A stretch of DNA of 15,002 nucleotides from Desulfobacteraceae bacterium UBA2771 (GTDB lineage Bacteria > Desulfobacterota > Desulfobacteria > Desulfobacterales > Desulfosarcinaceae): NCBI GenBank assembly GCA_002352605.1, contig DEIP01000087.1:1-15002 (forward strand). Direction: 5' to 3'. Under the pieces are notes generated by a model. It was not told the origin of the DNA. It ran no database searches and worked only from the letters and a program-made list of their open reading frames with translations. How positions within the stretch are numbered: the first letter of the stretch is position 1; the number at the start of each line of letters is the position of its first letter. Positions 7,951-14,501 of this stretch are shown here, piece by piece. Made by a program: the position numbers and the translations under genes.

Positions 7951-9180
7951 TTACAGATTGCCTGCCAAGGATAGTTGTTTCCGATTGATGGCGACATTGA
8001 AAGTCGTTTGGATCAGGTCGTGGTGGTGTACCGCAAAGGGCAGATAAACCAGTAGGTAGCGCCTGGGCGTGACCTGAATTTCAGCGATGTGGGCTTCCAC
8101 CGCTTTATTGGGCCGGATGATGCCGGCCAGGTTGAGTTTAAGACTTTCGATGGATTCGGAGATCGGCAGGTTAACCGAATGCATGGCCCCTTTGGGCGCC
8201 TGGGGCACCAGATGATCACGGGGTTGGGCAAGGGTGATTTGGCGGGTTAAACGCAGAAAACTATGCGGCCTAACCTTGAAGGCCGGTCCCCAGAAGTGTA
8301 AGGGAAGACGGTTCCACCCGGGTTGGACGACTTTGGGAAGATTGGCCACCTTGGCCAGGTCGGCAAAATTGTTAAAAGCCATGCCGACGACATCGGCCTT
8401 GATGCGCCAGAAGGGCAGATAAACCGTATTCTCATCCTCATCGCCCGGCATATGGGCCACGTTGACTCGGGTCATGCCCTGTTTTAAGGCCTGCCACATG
8501 GATTCGCAGTTTTTGCAATAAAGGATCAAGGCGTCCCGACGCCCCTGCATGTCCCAACCGCAGTTCGGACACAGGGTTGGCATGAAACGGATGCGCCAGT
8601 CCACTGTGCCACCGCTAAATTGGTTTAATTCGAATGTTTCATCCAGCTCTGCGGATACCGGTTGATTGAGCACCGCATCGATTATTTTTTTCCCAATATA
8701 GAAAGGGGCGTAAATCAGACTCAAGGACTCGCCGATGTGGCACTGGTGAAGTATCGGCCCGGGCATGCCACGGTTAAAACGCGTCAGAAACGTATCCATT
8801 ACCCGACGAAAGGGCAGGGTGGGTTTGATGAACCACCCCTTGGCGTCGGGGCTGACAAAATGAAGCTTCATGGCCTGGCTGCGAAGACCGACGGATGCGG
8901 GAAAAAACGGGGATGGCACTGCCTGTCGGCTGACATCCAAAAATCGGGTCTGGATACCGGATGGCAGACAGGAAAAAACCATGCCCTTGAACCGCCAGTA
9001 GGGGACGTACACCAAATCCTCGCCCTCGGGCGCATGGTGGGGCAGCAGATAGCGAAAATAGCCCTGCGCCATGAGATAGGAATTGACCTTACAATACGCG
9101 CACTGAAACAGGCGGTCCGTTTCGCTGAGTTCTGCCGGTGCCCCGCATTGGGGACATTGGTGATCGATGAGAAAGTTAAT
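7951..9180 (-). CDS. Uncharacterised protein with duplicated zinc-ribbon units, apparent ATT start
   Basis: I do not recognise a named family. From an ATT codon at 9180 the frame gives 409 residues beginning (M)NFLIDHQCPQCG. It carries two four-cysteine zinc ribbons with identical spacing: C9/C12/C27/C30 and C204/C207/C222/C225. Each is followed 27-28 residues later by a similar hydrophobic motif, VYVPYWRFK (57-65) and VYLPFWRIK (253-261), and a third related strand VYLPFAV lies near the C-terminus. The protein thus looks like an internal duplication. No membrane helix is obvious. The first ATG (9072) would delete the first ribbon, so the coding region must begin earlier. The only in-frame codons between the upstream TGA and CPQC include no ATG, GTG or TTG. 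It is followed by a terminator and then the SPFH/Lon-like pair, so a functional link is possible but rests only on proximity. Confidence 0.75.
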   Translation of the reverse strand: MNFLIDHQCPQCGAPAELSETDRLFQCAYCKVNSYLMAQGYFRYLLPHHAPEGEDLVYVPYWRFKGMVFSCLPSGIQTRFLDVSRQAVPSPFFPASVGLRSQAMKLHFVSPDAKGWFIKPTLPFRRVMDTFLTRFNRGMPGPILHQCHIGESLSLIYAPFYIGKKIIDAVLNQPVSAELDETFELNQFSGGTVDWRIRFMPTLCPNCGWDMQGRRDALILYCKNCESMWQALKQGMTRVNVAHMPGDEDENTVYLPFWRIKADVVGMAFNNFADLAKVANLPKVVQPGWNRLPLHFWGPAFKVRPHSFLRLTRQITLAQPRDHLVPQAPKGAMHSVNLPISESIESLKLNLAGIIRPNKAVEAHIAEIQVTPRRYLLVYLPFAVHHHDLIQTTFNVAINRKQLSLAGNL

Positions 9181-9240
9181 ACTTTTCTCTGGTTTCGCTT
9201 TTAAAGGTCACTAAAAAAGACAAAAAACAGAATCACATCG

Positions 9241-9270
9241 GGGGAGGGTGGCCGAATCGGCCGGCTCCCC
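9241..9270 (-). terminator. Strong hairpin, probable terminator of the phosphofructokinase operon
   Basis: GGGGAG (9241-9246) pairs with CTCCCC (9265-9270), enclosing the inner palindrome GGCCGAATCGGCC. Read on the minus strand, the hairpin is followed after about 12 bases by T-rich sequence (T6 at 9223-9228 and T6 at 9213-9218). It lies between the phosphofructokinase operon and the zinc-ribbon gene. The gap before the T tract is longer than in textbook terminators, so a role in the leader of the next gene is an alternative. Confidence 0.5.
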
Positions 9271-9439
9271 GTTTCTTGTCCCAAAACCGTCAGCGTAGAA
9301 CATCTGAGCAAGAGGGTCTTATCGAGGGCATCAATCGTTATCGACGGAAGCGCATTGAGGCCGTTACCCACGGTAAAAAATATGACACAACTTGATGCTG
9401 AATTCAAGCGCTTTGGCCCGGTGCCATAAGTTCTCTGTG
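9262..9439 (-). pseudogene. Probable frameshifted continuation of the PPDK-N-like gene
   Basis: Beyond the stop at 9440-9442, sensible protein-like sequence continues in two successive shifted frames. One base later the frame reads DTENLWHRAKALEFSIK and on to IFYRG before a TAA. Skipping one further base gives NGLNALPSITIDALDKTLLL and on to GQETGSR, close to the hairpin at 9270. Joining the three pieces yields one continuous, soluble-looking protein. Two single-base insertions, or sequencing errors, would explain this. I have not compared it with homologues. Confidence 0.35.
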
Positions 9440-9874
9440 TCAGGCATTCAGATCCTCGGTGGCGAAGTGGTATCTGCCGTTCATAAATGCTTGTGCGTAA
9501 ACATCCACCATCGATTCGTCCTTGAGATACATGTCCATCAGCCGTGTCGCCCCGAGGAGACGGCCCAGCATGTCGAGTTTTTTGAAATAGTCTCCGAGAG
9601 CCCTATACCGAGTGGGGCAGATGCGGGAAAGATGATGGATAATCGCCGCCACATGTCGGGACAACTCCTCGTACTTTTCTTGGATGACCATGAAATCGAC
9701 GGGAATCTGCCGATAATAGATCTCTTCCAGTTCGGCCATCAATTCGTGGGCATTTTTGTCGTGGCTGAGCAGGGATTTATACGCCTCATATTTTTTCCGG
9801 AGAACCGCACCCGGTGCAAAGAGCTGATACATCCAGTGTTTGAATAGATTGTTGATGAACATGCCGTGTCCCAT
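9440..9874 (-). CDS. Short protein resembling the N-terminal domain of PEP/pyruvate-binding (PPDK-like) proteins
   Basis: A 144-residue, mostly helical, soluble protein. The pattern FKHWMYQLFAPGAVLRKKYE (11-30), then HELMAELEEIYY (43-54) and KYEELSRHV (67-75), resembles from memory the leading domain of large deltaproteobacterial proteins annotated as PEP/pyruvate-binding. Those continue for many hundreds of residues with phosphotransfer domains. None of those catalytic domains follows here, so this is either a stand-alone regulator-like protein or a truncated remnant; frameshifted coding-like sequence continues past its stop. It begins 54 bases after the phosphofructokinase stop on the same strand and is probably in its operon. 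The ATG at 9874 has no clear ribosome site; the ATG at 9862 (Met5) is preceded by GGGA and may be used instead. Confidence 0.6.
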   Translation of the reverse strand: MGHGMFINNLFKHWMYQLFAPGAVLRKKYEAYKSLLSHDKNAHELMAELEEIYYRQIPVDFMVIQEKYEELSRHVAAIIHHLSRICPTRYRALGDYFKKLDMLGRLLGATRLMDMYLKDESMVDVYAQAFMNGRYHFATEDLNA

Positions 9875-9928
9875 CGCCGTGACAAAATCGCCATATCAGT
9901 TGATGATTTTTTCCCGATCGACCCTGCT

Positions 9929-11098
9929 TTAATACAGGAACATGGGTTTTCCATGCACGGTGCGGATGCGGGGGCGGTAGGTGTCGGCATCGTACAGCCC
10001 GTCCACATCAACCCGCTTGGCCCCGCCGGTGACAACGGAGATATCGACCGCCCTGTACTGCCCCCCGGAAAGGGCCACCATTTTACCGAAACTCTTTTTG
10101 CGGATCAGGTCCACAGCCATATTGGCATAGTTAAAGGCCACCATCAGGTCCAGCGAATCGGGGGATCCGCTGCGCATGAGATAGAGCAGCGGCTGGAAAA
10201 TGATCCCGATACCCGTGATCTTCTTAACAGCCTCAGACGTGACGGCCCCGATGCCCCCCAATTTTCGGTGGCCGAAGGCATCTGCCTCACCGGAAAGGGC
10301 CATCTCTCCACCTTCCATGACAGCGCCTTCGCTGATGGTCATCATGGCGTAGCGGCTGGGGTTGTTCTCCCTGTCCGCCACAAGAAATCTGCAGAGGGTG
10401 TCGATGTTGAAGGGCACTTCCGAGATGACGCAGCGCTCCACACCGGCCAGGTAGGCCGACACCAGTGATGTCTCTCCGCAATACCGGCCGAACAGTTCCA
10501 CGACGGCGATGCGTTCGTGGGAGCCGCTGGAGGTGCGTAGCGCATGGATGAAGTTGACACTACGGGTTACGGCCGTGGAAAACCCGATGCAGTAGTCCGT
10601 TCCCGTTACGTCATTGTCCATGGTTTTGGGTATGGCGATGACCGGGAATCCCTCACGGTGAAGCCGAAAGGCAAAGGAGAGGGTGTCGTCGCCGCCGATG
10701 GCCACCAACACATCGATGCCCAGGCTGGATAGGTTGTCCAGGACATGATCGGTAAAATCGAGCGTATCCTTCTTCGATGCAAAGCTGTCTTTGAGGAATT
10801 CCGGGGCGTCCTTATGGCTCACGGCGGACGGATTGGTTCGGGAGGTGTGCAGGATGGTGCCTCCGGATCGGTCGATGGTTCGCACCCGGTTCGGGTCAAG
10901 GGGTATGATATGCCGTACCCGCGAATCGGGATCGGACGAAGAGAAGGCCATCAGTCCGTCCCACCCTCGGCGGATGCCCAGCACCGTCATGCCGACCTGA
11001 TGGGCGTCGAGGACCAGTTGTTTGATGCAGGGATTGAGACCCGGGACGTCTCCCCCGCCGGTTAAAATACCGATGGTGGTTTTGGGCGAAGTTGCCAT
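9929..11098 (-). CDS. 6-phosphofructokinase, probably pyrophosphate-dependent
   Basis: A cytoplasmic glycolytic enzyme of the PfkA superfamily, interconverting fructose 6-phosphate and fructose 1,6-bisphosphate. The 389 residues begin MATSPKTTIGILTGGGDVPGLN. Two signatures point to PPi rather than ATP as phosphoryl donor: GGDD at about 135-138 (ATP enzymes have GGDG) and PKTMDND at about 157-163, where Lys replaces the Gly of ATP enzymes. The catalytic Asp of the TMDND motif is present. LFGRYCGETSLVSAYLAG and the ISEGA segment further match the family. The ATG at 11098 is preferred because AGGAG lies 7-8 bases upstream; the ATG at 11104 is too close to it. A PPi-type enzyme is reversible and saves ATP, which fits an anaerobe. 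The PPDK-N-like gene follows on the same strand. Confidence 0.92.
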   Translation of the reverse strand: MATSPKTTIGILTGGGDVPGLNPCIKQLVLDAHQVGMTVLGIRRGWDGLMAFSSSDPDSRVRHIIPLDPNRVRTIDRSGGTILHTSRTNPSAVSHKDAPEFLKDSFASKKDTLDFTDHVLDNLSSLGIDVLVAIGGDDTLSFAFRLHREGFPVIAIPKTMDNDVTGTDYCIGFSTAVTRSVNFIHALRTSSGSHERIAVVELFGRYCGETSLVSAYLAGVERCVISEVPFNIDTLCRFLVADRENNPSRYAMMTISEGAVMEGGEMALSGEADAFGHRKLGGIGAVTSEAVKKITGIGIIFQPLLYLMRSGSPDSLDLMVAFNYANMAVDLIRKKSFGKMVALSGGQYRAVDISVVTGGAKRVDVDGLYDADTYRPRIRTVHGKPMFLY

Positions 11099-11246
11099 TT
11101 TCATTCTCCTTTGCAGGTTGGTTGACACCGGCTCCCGGATTAACGTGTCCGGATGGCCATAAAGGCTGGCGATACAAGCGTATTGGGGTGAGGGGCGCAA
11201 GGGACCGGCAGCGAAAAGCAATAAGCGCAGAAAACACCTCAATGAT

Positions 11247-11275
11247 AGCGTATAGCAACGCATATGCCATGTCAA
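11247..11275 (-). promoter_or_regulatory. Possible promoter of the phosphofructokinase operon
   Basis: On the minus strand a perfect TTGACA (11270-11275) is followed by TATACG after 15 bases (11249-11254) or TACGCT after 17 (11247-11252), about 150 bases before the start codon. An alternative -10, TATAAT, lies at 11296-11301 but lacks a good -35. Apart from these and the hairpins at 11339-11379, I see nothing else in 11099-11427. Confidence 0.3.
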
Positions 11276-11338
11276 CTGGGTTTGTAACTGTTTGTATTAT
11301 AACAAAATACGGAAACCGGAGCAGGGGGTGGCGAAAGG

Positions 11339-11379
11339 CTGATCAAGAGGTTGTGATCAGTCGGGCAACTGAGTGCCCG
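11339..11379. repeat. Two adjacent hairpins between convergently spaced minus-strand genes
   Basis: CTGATCA (11339-11345) and TGATCAG (11354-11360) form a perfect 7-base inverted repeat. Immediately beside it CGGGCA (11362-11367) pairs with TGCCCG (11374-11379). They lie about 50 bases beyond the stop of the coiled-coil membrane protein and upstream of the phosphofructokinase promoter region. No T tract follows on either strand, so they may be Rho-type end structures or operators rather than intrinsic terminators. Confidence 0.4.
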
Positions 11380-11427
11380 TTGCGTTGCTCCGTTCTAGTC
11401 TTAAAATAAGGATCGACCTACCAAGGG

Positions 11428-11982
11428 TCAAGATTGACTTTTTCTTCTCGCTATTATGCGAAAGACAATAAAACCGAGTATACTGAAGACCAGGATGATG
11501 ATCATCGCCAATTGCACCACACGGACAAAAAAATGATCAATTAATCGTTCGCTCTTGAGTATGGCGTTCTCGACGATTTGGTTTCCGGTTGCTTCCAACT
11601 CCACTACCGTCGCCTTCCGCTCCGACATCAGAAGCTCGGTAATCCGAATTAGTTCTGTTTTCAGTTCTTCCACCACAGCGCGCCGTTCCCGGGTCATATA
11701 AGCTAATGTTGCTTTACGTTCTTTATCAATCTCCAAAAGGGTTTTAGTACGTTCTTCCCGAATAACCCCATGCAGCTGTTTAACAGGAAAAAATCCGGAT
11801 GACGCAACGGTTTCTTCCGGTTTGTCCGAATCCATTTTGGCGCTATCTTCTGAAATGGTGGGCTTATTGGAGGCGCTTGTCGTATCGGCCGTCTCTACTT
11901 TCGTGTCTATACCGTAGCAGACACTGGCCAAAAGTAGGCCAATAACTATCATCGCACCTGCCCGTTGAGTATATGCAGCCAT
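11428..11982 (-). CDS. Coiled-coil membrane protein of unknown function
   Basis: No function is recognised. The 184 residues show an N-terminal hydrophobic segment (about 10-23), probably a signal peptide or anchor, then a polar Ser/Thr/Asp-rich stretch (25-62). A highly charged helical region with coiled-coil character follows (about 70-148), then a transmembrane helix (about 153-176) and a basic tail. The helical part repeats a short theme: EERTKTLLE, ERKATLAY, ERRAVVEE, ERKATVVE. The layout suggests a periplasmic coiled coil held by a C-terminal inner-membrane anchor with the ARRK end in the cytoplasm. An AAGGG ribosome site lies about 9 bases before the ATG at 11982, and a 10-base palindrome TTGAATTCAA sits at 12007-12016. 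The gene appears to stand alone. Confidence 0.75.
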   Translation of the reverse strand: MAAYTQRAGAMIVIGLLLASVCYGIDTKVETADTTSASNKPTISEDSAKMDSDKPEETVASSGFFPVKQLHGVIREERTKTLLEIDKERKATLAYMTRERRAVVEELKTELIRITELLMSERKATVVELEATGNQIVENAILKSERLIDHFFVRVVQLAMIIILVFSILGFIVFRIIARRKSQS

Positions 11983-12062
11983 TGTTCTACCCTTAATATA
12001 TAGTAATTGAATTCAACACCCGGATAATATCAGCCCTTACGCTCACTATTCCAATTTTATCG

Positions 12063-12352
12063 TTGAGTATAGCGTTTGAAAACGATCTGCCGCATTTGTT
12101 GGTCAGACACCTTCTTCCCTTTGTGGCACAGTTTACTAATAAGGCAGAAAAGCAGTTGTATGTCAATCATTGGGTGGTGCTTCCAAAGCGATCCTGGAAA
12201 AGGTATGCGGCAAATTCACAATGGCATCCCTGACCCTCAAACAGGCCACCAGGGATCTGAATCTAAATCTGGAAACGGCGGGAAATGTTCTTGACGCCGT
12301 CCTCAAAGCGGAATTCGGCGCCGTCCAATTTGTCTCAGGCCGAACGCTCTAA
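12063..12352 (+). pseudogene. Possible decayed gene fragment (two overlapping frames)
   Basis: One frame from a TTG at 12063 reads FENDLPHLLVRHLLPFVAQF, continuing to NHWVVLPK near 12190, and stops at 12233. From about 12170 a second frame reads ASKAILEKVCGKFTMASLTL and continues through TRDLNLNLETAGNVLDAV to SGRTL, with a stop at 12352. Both parts look protein-like, and a single frameshift near 12190 would join them. The end resembles a small helix-turn-helix or winged-helix tail, but I do not recognise a family. No ribosome site is evident. Confidence 0.25.
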
Positions 12353-12420
12353 CGATTGAATCTGTGTGATGATCTCTTGAAAGTTCTGAAGCGACCGCAC
12401 TAAAATGTATTGAATTCAGT

Positions 12421-12492
12421 TGTAGGAGCCGCATCTTGCCGCGATATAGGAACACCTAAACCTATTGATCCCGGATGGAAGCCGCTCCCACA
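12421..12492. repeat. REP-like inverted pair (BIME-like palindrome)
   Basis: TGTAGGAGCCGC at 12421-12432, continuing ATCTTGCCGCGA to 12444, is mirrored by the reverse complement of 12469-12492, which reads TGTGGGAGCGGC then TTCCATCCGGGA. The arms match at 18 of 24 positions by eye. Between them ATAGG (12446-12450) and CCTAT (12461-12465) pair again, so the whole 72 bases can fold into one long hairpin. The arm resembles the GGGAGCGGCTT-type REP sequences known from Pseudomonas and seen in other proteobacteria. No adjacent RAYT transposase is visible. Confidence 0.6.
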
Positions 12493-12838
12493 TGGAACCA
12501 TCAATCTTCAGTTTGATTTAGCCCTGAAAGAGCGGCGTAAATAAAGATCGTCCCTAATTGACTGGGCACCGGTTCAGTTGAGAGGAAAATGCCGAGTTGA
12601 CAATTTGGCTTTCATCCGATATCTGAACATCACAGGTTTTGACAAAAATTGAGTGCTAAGCGTTGGGATAGGGATGCAATATATTGTTATCAACCCTGTT
12701 GCGATACACAAATGAAAGGCTTGCTTGATGCGCTCCCATAAAGCAAATTACTATCAGCCGATAAAGATAGGCATTTACCGATTTACCCTCAGGACTTTTC
12801 GCGCCGGACGGGAGAGATTGACTGAGCTTTAGCTTAAA

Positions 12839-12879
12839 GAGTGAAGACCGTCTCGCGGACAATCCGCGTTGCTTCACTC
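12839..12879. repeat. Two-part hairpin in the intergenic region
   Basis: GAGTGAAG (12839-12846) pairs perfectly with CTTCACTC (12872-12879). Inside, CGCGG (12854-12858) pairs with CCGCG (12864-12868) around a 5-base loop ACAAT, leaving an asymmetric internal loop of 7 and 3 bases. No T tract follows. It could be a structured RNA element, a second mobile palindrome or a Rho-independent end of unknown transcript. Confidence 0.45.
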
Positions 12880-13197
12880 GACGTTGCGGTCCAATGATTA
12901 TTCATGTTCGAATTCCGATTGTGACCTTCCGACGATGCCGGCGGAACGGATCGGATTACGGAAGCTCTGATTAACCCCCTCTATTCCCGAACTTTGGGGC
13001 CTTTAATATCTGGGGGATACACGTATAAACCCGACTCTCCCCTCTTGTTCAGAGGTCGTTAAATATGTCGACAGACCCCCAGTCAATTGCCAGTTGCCTG
13101 ATCCCGAATGCCTAATTGAATGATAAGATCTGGCATCCCTCCGGGGAAATACTGTGAATAGGCGTTTTCACCAGACTGTTCCGGGATAGATTTCGAG

Positions 13198-13226
13198 TGC
13201 ACAGCCAGCTTTTGTTATGTTATAAT
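13198..13226 (+). promoter_or_regulatory. Sigma70-like promoter of the thiolase operon
   Basis: TGCACA (13198-13203, four of six consensus bases) and a perfect TATAAT (13221-13226) are separated by 17 bases. Transcription would start near 13233, giving a leader of about 55 bases that ends in a strong AAAGGAGGA ribosome site about 10 bases before the ATG at 13288. Confidence 0.6.
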
Positions 13227-13287
13227 GGACCTCAGGATGATTAGCTCCTAATAACTCTAACAAGCAATTAAAGGAGGAACGAATTGT

Positions 13288-14478
13288 ATGGCACAACCTA
13301 AAAGAGTTGCCGTAGTTGCAACAGGTGTGAGCAAGTGGGGGGCAAGACCCGAATCAACTATCAGGGATCTTATTGCGGAGGCTGGAAAAGAATGCTTTGA
13401 CAGCAATCCCCGAGTAAAAAACAAAGATATTCAGGGATTGACTACTTCCGGTGTTTATCCGCAACGTTCAGGCCCGCAGTGCCATCCAGCGCCTGTCGCT
13501 TGTGAGGTTTTGGGTGTGACGCCAAGGCTTTACCAGAACACTGATTGCCAGTGTCAAAGTGGCGCAGTGAATATGAGGATTATCTGGTCGGCAATCATGT
13601 CTGGTTTGATCGATGTTGGCATGGCTGTGGGTTGGGAGAGAATATTGCTTCCTAATCATGCCGAGAGATACCTCAACGCCAGTTTGGCTCAAGACCATGA
13701 TTGGGAGCAAGGATTTGGTACTACGCCACCAGCCATGTTTGCTCTTTCAGCTCTAGCGCACATGGAAAAATATGGCACCACTGAAGAACAGATGTCAAAG
13801 GTTGCGGTGAAAAATCATGCGCATTCGATATCAAACGAAGCGGCCCATTTCAGGAAAGGACTGGAACTGGAAAAAGCGATGGGTGCCAGAATGGTGGCTA
13901 CTCCGTTAAAACTTTTCGACTGCTGTGTAAATACCGATGGCGCTGCAGTTGTCGTTTTGGCCTCGGAAGAGAAAGCAAAAGAATTTACTGATAATCCAAT
14001 GTGGGTTCTGGGAATCGGACAGGGATACACGAATTGGACAATCGCCAACAATCCTAAAGATATGACCGATTGGTCTGGCGTCAGGATTTCCGGTGAGCTC
14101 GCTTATGAGATGGCCGGAGTTAAGCCAAAAGATGTCGAAGTCGCTGAGCTTCATGATTGCTTTACTATCTCAGAAATGATTGAGTATGAGGAATTAGGAT
14201 TCTGTGAAAGAGGAGAGAGTGGGGCTTTCGTTGATGCTGGATTGAACGATTACGGCGGGAAAGTGGTGACACAGCCTCGGGGCGGTCTTCTTGCCTGCGG
14301 TCATCCGTTTGGAGCAACCAGTATAGCTCAGACACATGAGCTGTTCCTGCAGATACGAGGCGAAGCTGGAGAAAGGCAAGTCAACCCGACTCCGAAGATC
14401 GCCCTGGCGCAAACTATGAGTGGTGTAGGTTCACAAAGTTTCTGCACTATCTACGGTGGCCCGGATGCTATCTATTAG
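13288..14478 (+). CDS. Thiolase-family protein, SCP2/lipid-transfer type
   Basis: A 396-residue thiolase-fold enzyme acting on acyl-CoA substrates by carbon-carbon bond formation or cleavage. The likely nucleophile is C89 in DCQCQSG (86-92). HDCF (289-292) stands where classical thiolases have NEAF, and GHPFGATS (338-345) supplies the conserved His (H339). Near the C-terminus the usual second cysteine loop (CxGxG) reads MSGVGSQ (377-383), so the second catalytic cysteine is missing, as in SCP2-type thiolases and lipid-transfer aldolases. The next gene encodes a DUF35 zinc-ribbon/OB-fold protein, the known obligate partner in BbsAB (benzoylsuccinyl-CoA thiolase), archaeal acetoacetyl-CoA thiolase/HMG-CoA synthase and Ltp2-ChsH2 complexes. 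The substrate here is unknown. The gene uses more A/T-ending codons than the genes left of 11.4 kb. Confidence 0.92.
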   Translation: MAQPKRVAVVATGVSKWGARPESTIRDLIAEAGKECFDSNPRVKNKDIQGLTTSGVYPQRSGPQCHPAPVACEVLGVTPRLYQNTDCQCQSGAVNMRIIWSAIMSGLIDVGMAVGWERILLPNHAERYLNASLAQDHDWEQGFGTTPPAMFALSALAHMEKYGTTEEQMSKVAVKNHAHSISNEAAHFRKGLELEKAMGARMVATPLKLFDCCVNTDGAAVVVLASEEKAKEFTDNPMWVLGIGQGYTNWTIANNPKDMTDWSGVRISGELAYEMAGVKPKDVEVAELHDCFTISEMIEYEELGFCERGESGAFVDAGLNDYGGKVVTQPRGGLLACGHPFGATSIAQTHELFLQIRGEAGERQVNPTPKIALAQTMSGVGSQSFCTIYGGPDAIY

Positions 14479-14501
14479 AATTTTGGAGGAGAATGAAGAT
14501 A

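Larger units (their letters stand above)
11983..13287. other. 1.3-kb intergenic region without a convincing intact gene
   Basis: Only short open frames occur here. Recognisable contents are a possible decayed gene (12063-12352), a REP-like inverted pair (12421-12492), a hairpin (12839-12879) and a promoter for the thiolase operon (13198-13226). No transposase, tRNA or direct-repeat array was found. It separates GC-richer genes on the left from more AT-rich ones on the right. Confidence 0.7.

Noticed and set aside
9201..9407. A possible small independent minus-strand gene
   Set aside because: It runs through the strong hairpin and T tract. Its plausible part reads better as a frameshifted continuation of the upstream PPDK-N-like gene.
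12007..12016. Palindrome TTGAATTCAA 25 bases upstream of the coiled-coil gene
   Set aside because: A single 10-base AT-rich palindrome can arise by chance. A related TTGAATTC occurs near 12410, but this is not enough to call an operator.
12656..12877. A 73-codon minus-strand open frame
   Set aside because: It has no ribosome site and no recognisable family, and it covers most of the hairpin at 12839-12879.
12880..12930. GTTCGAATTCC, similar to a tRNA T-loop
   Set aside because: No matching acceptor stem, D-loop or anticodon arm can be drawn upstream.
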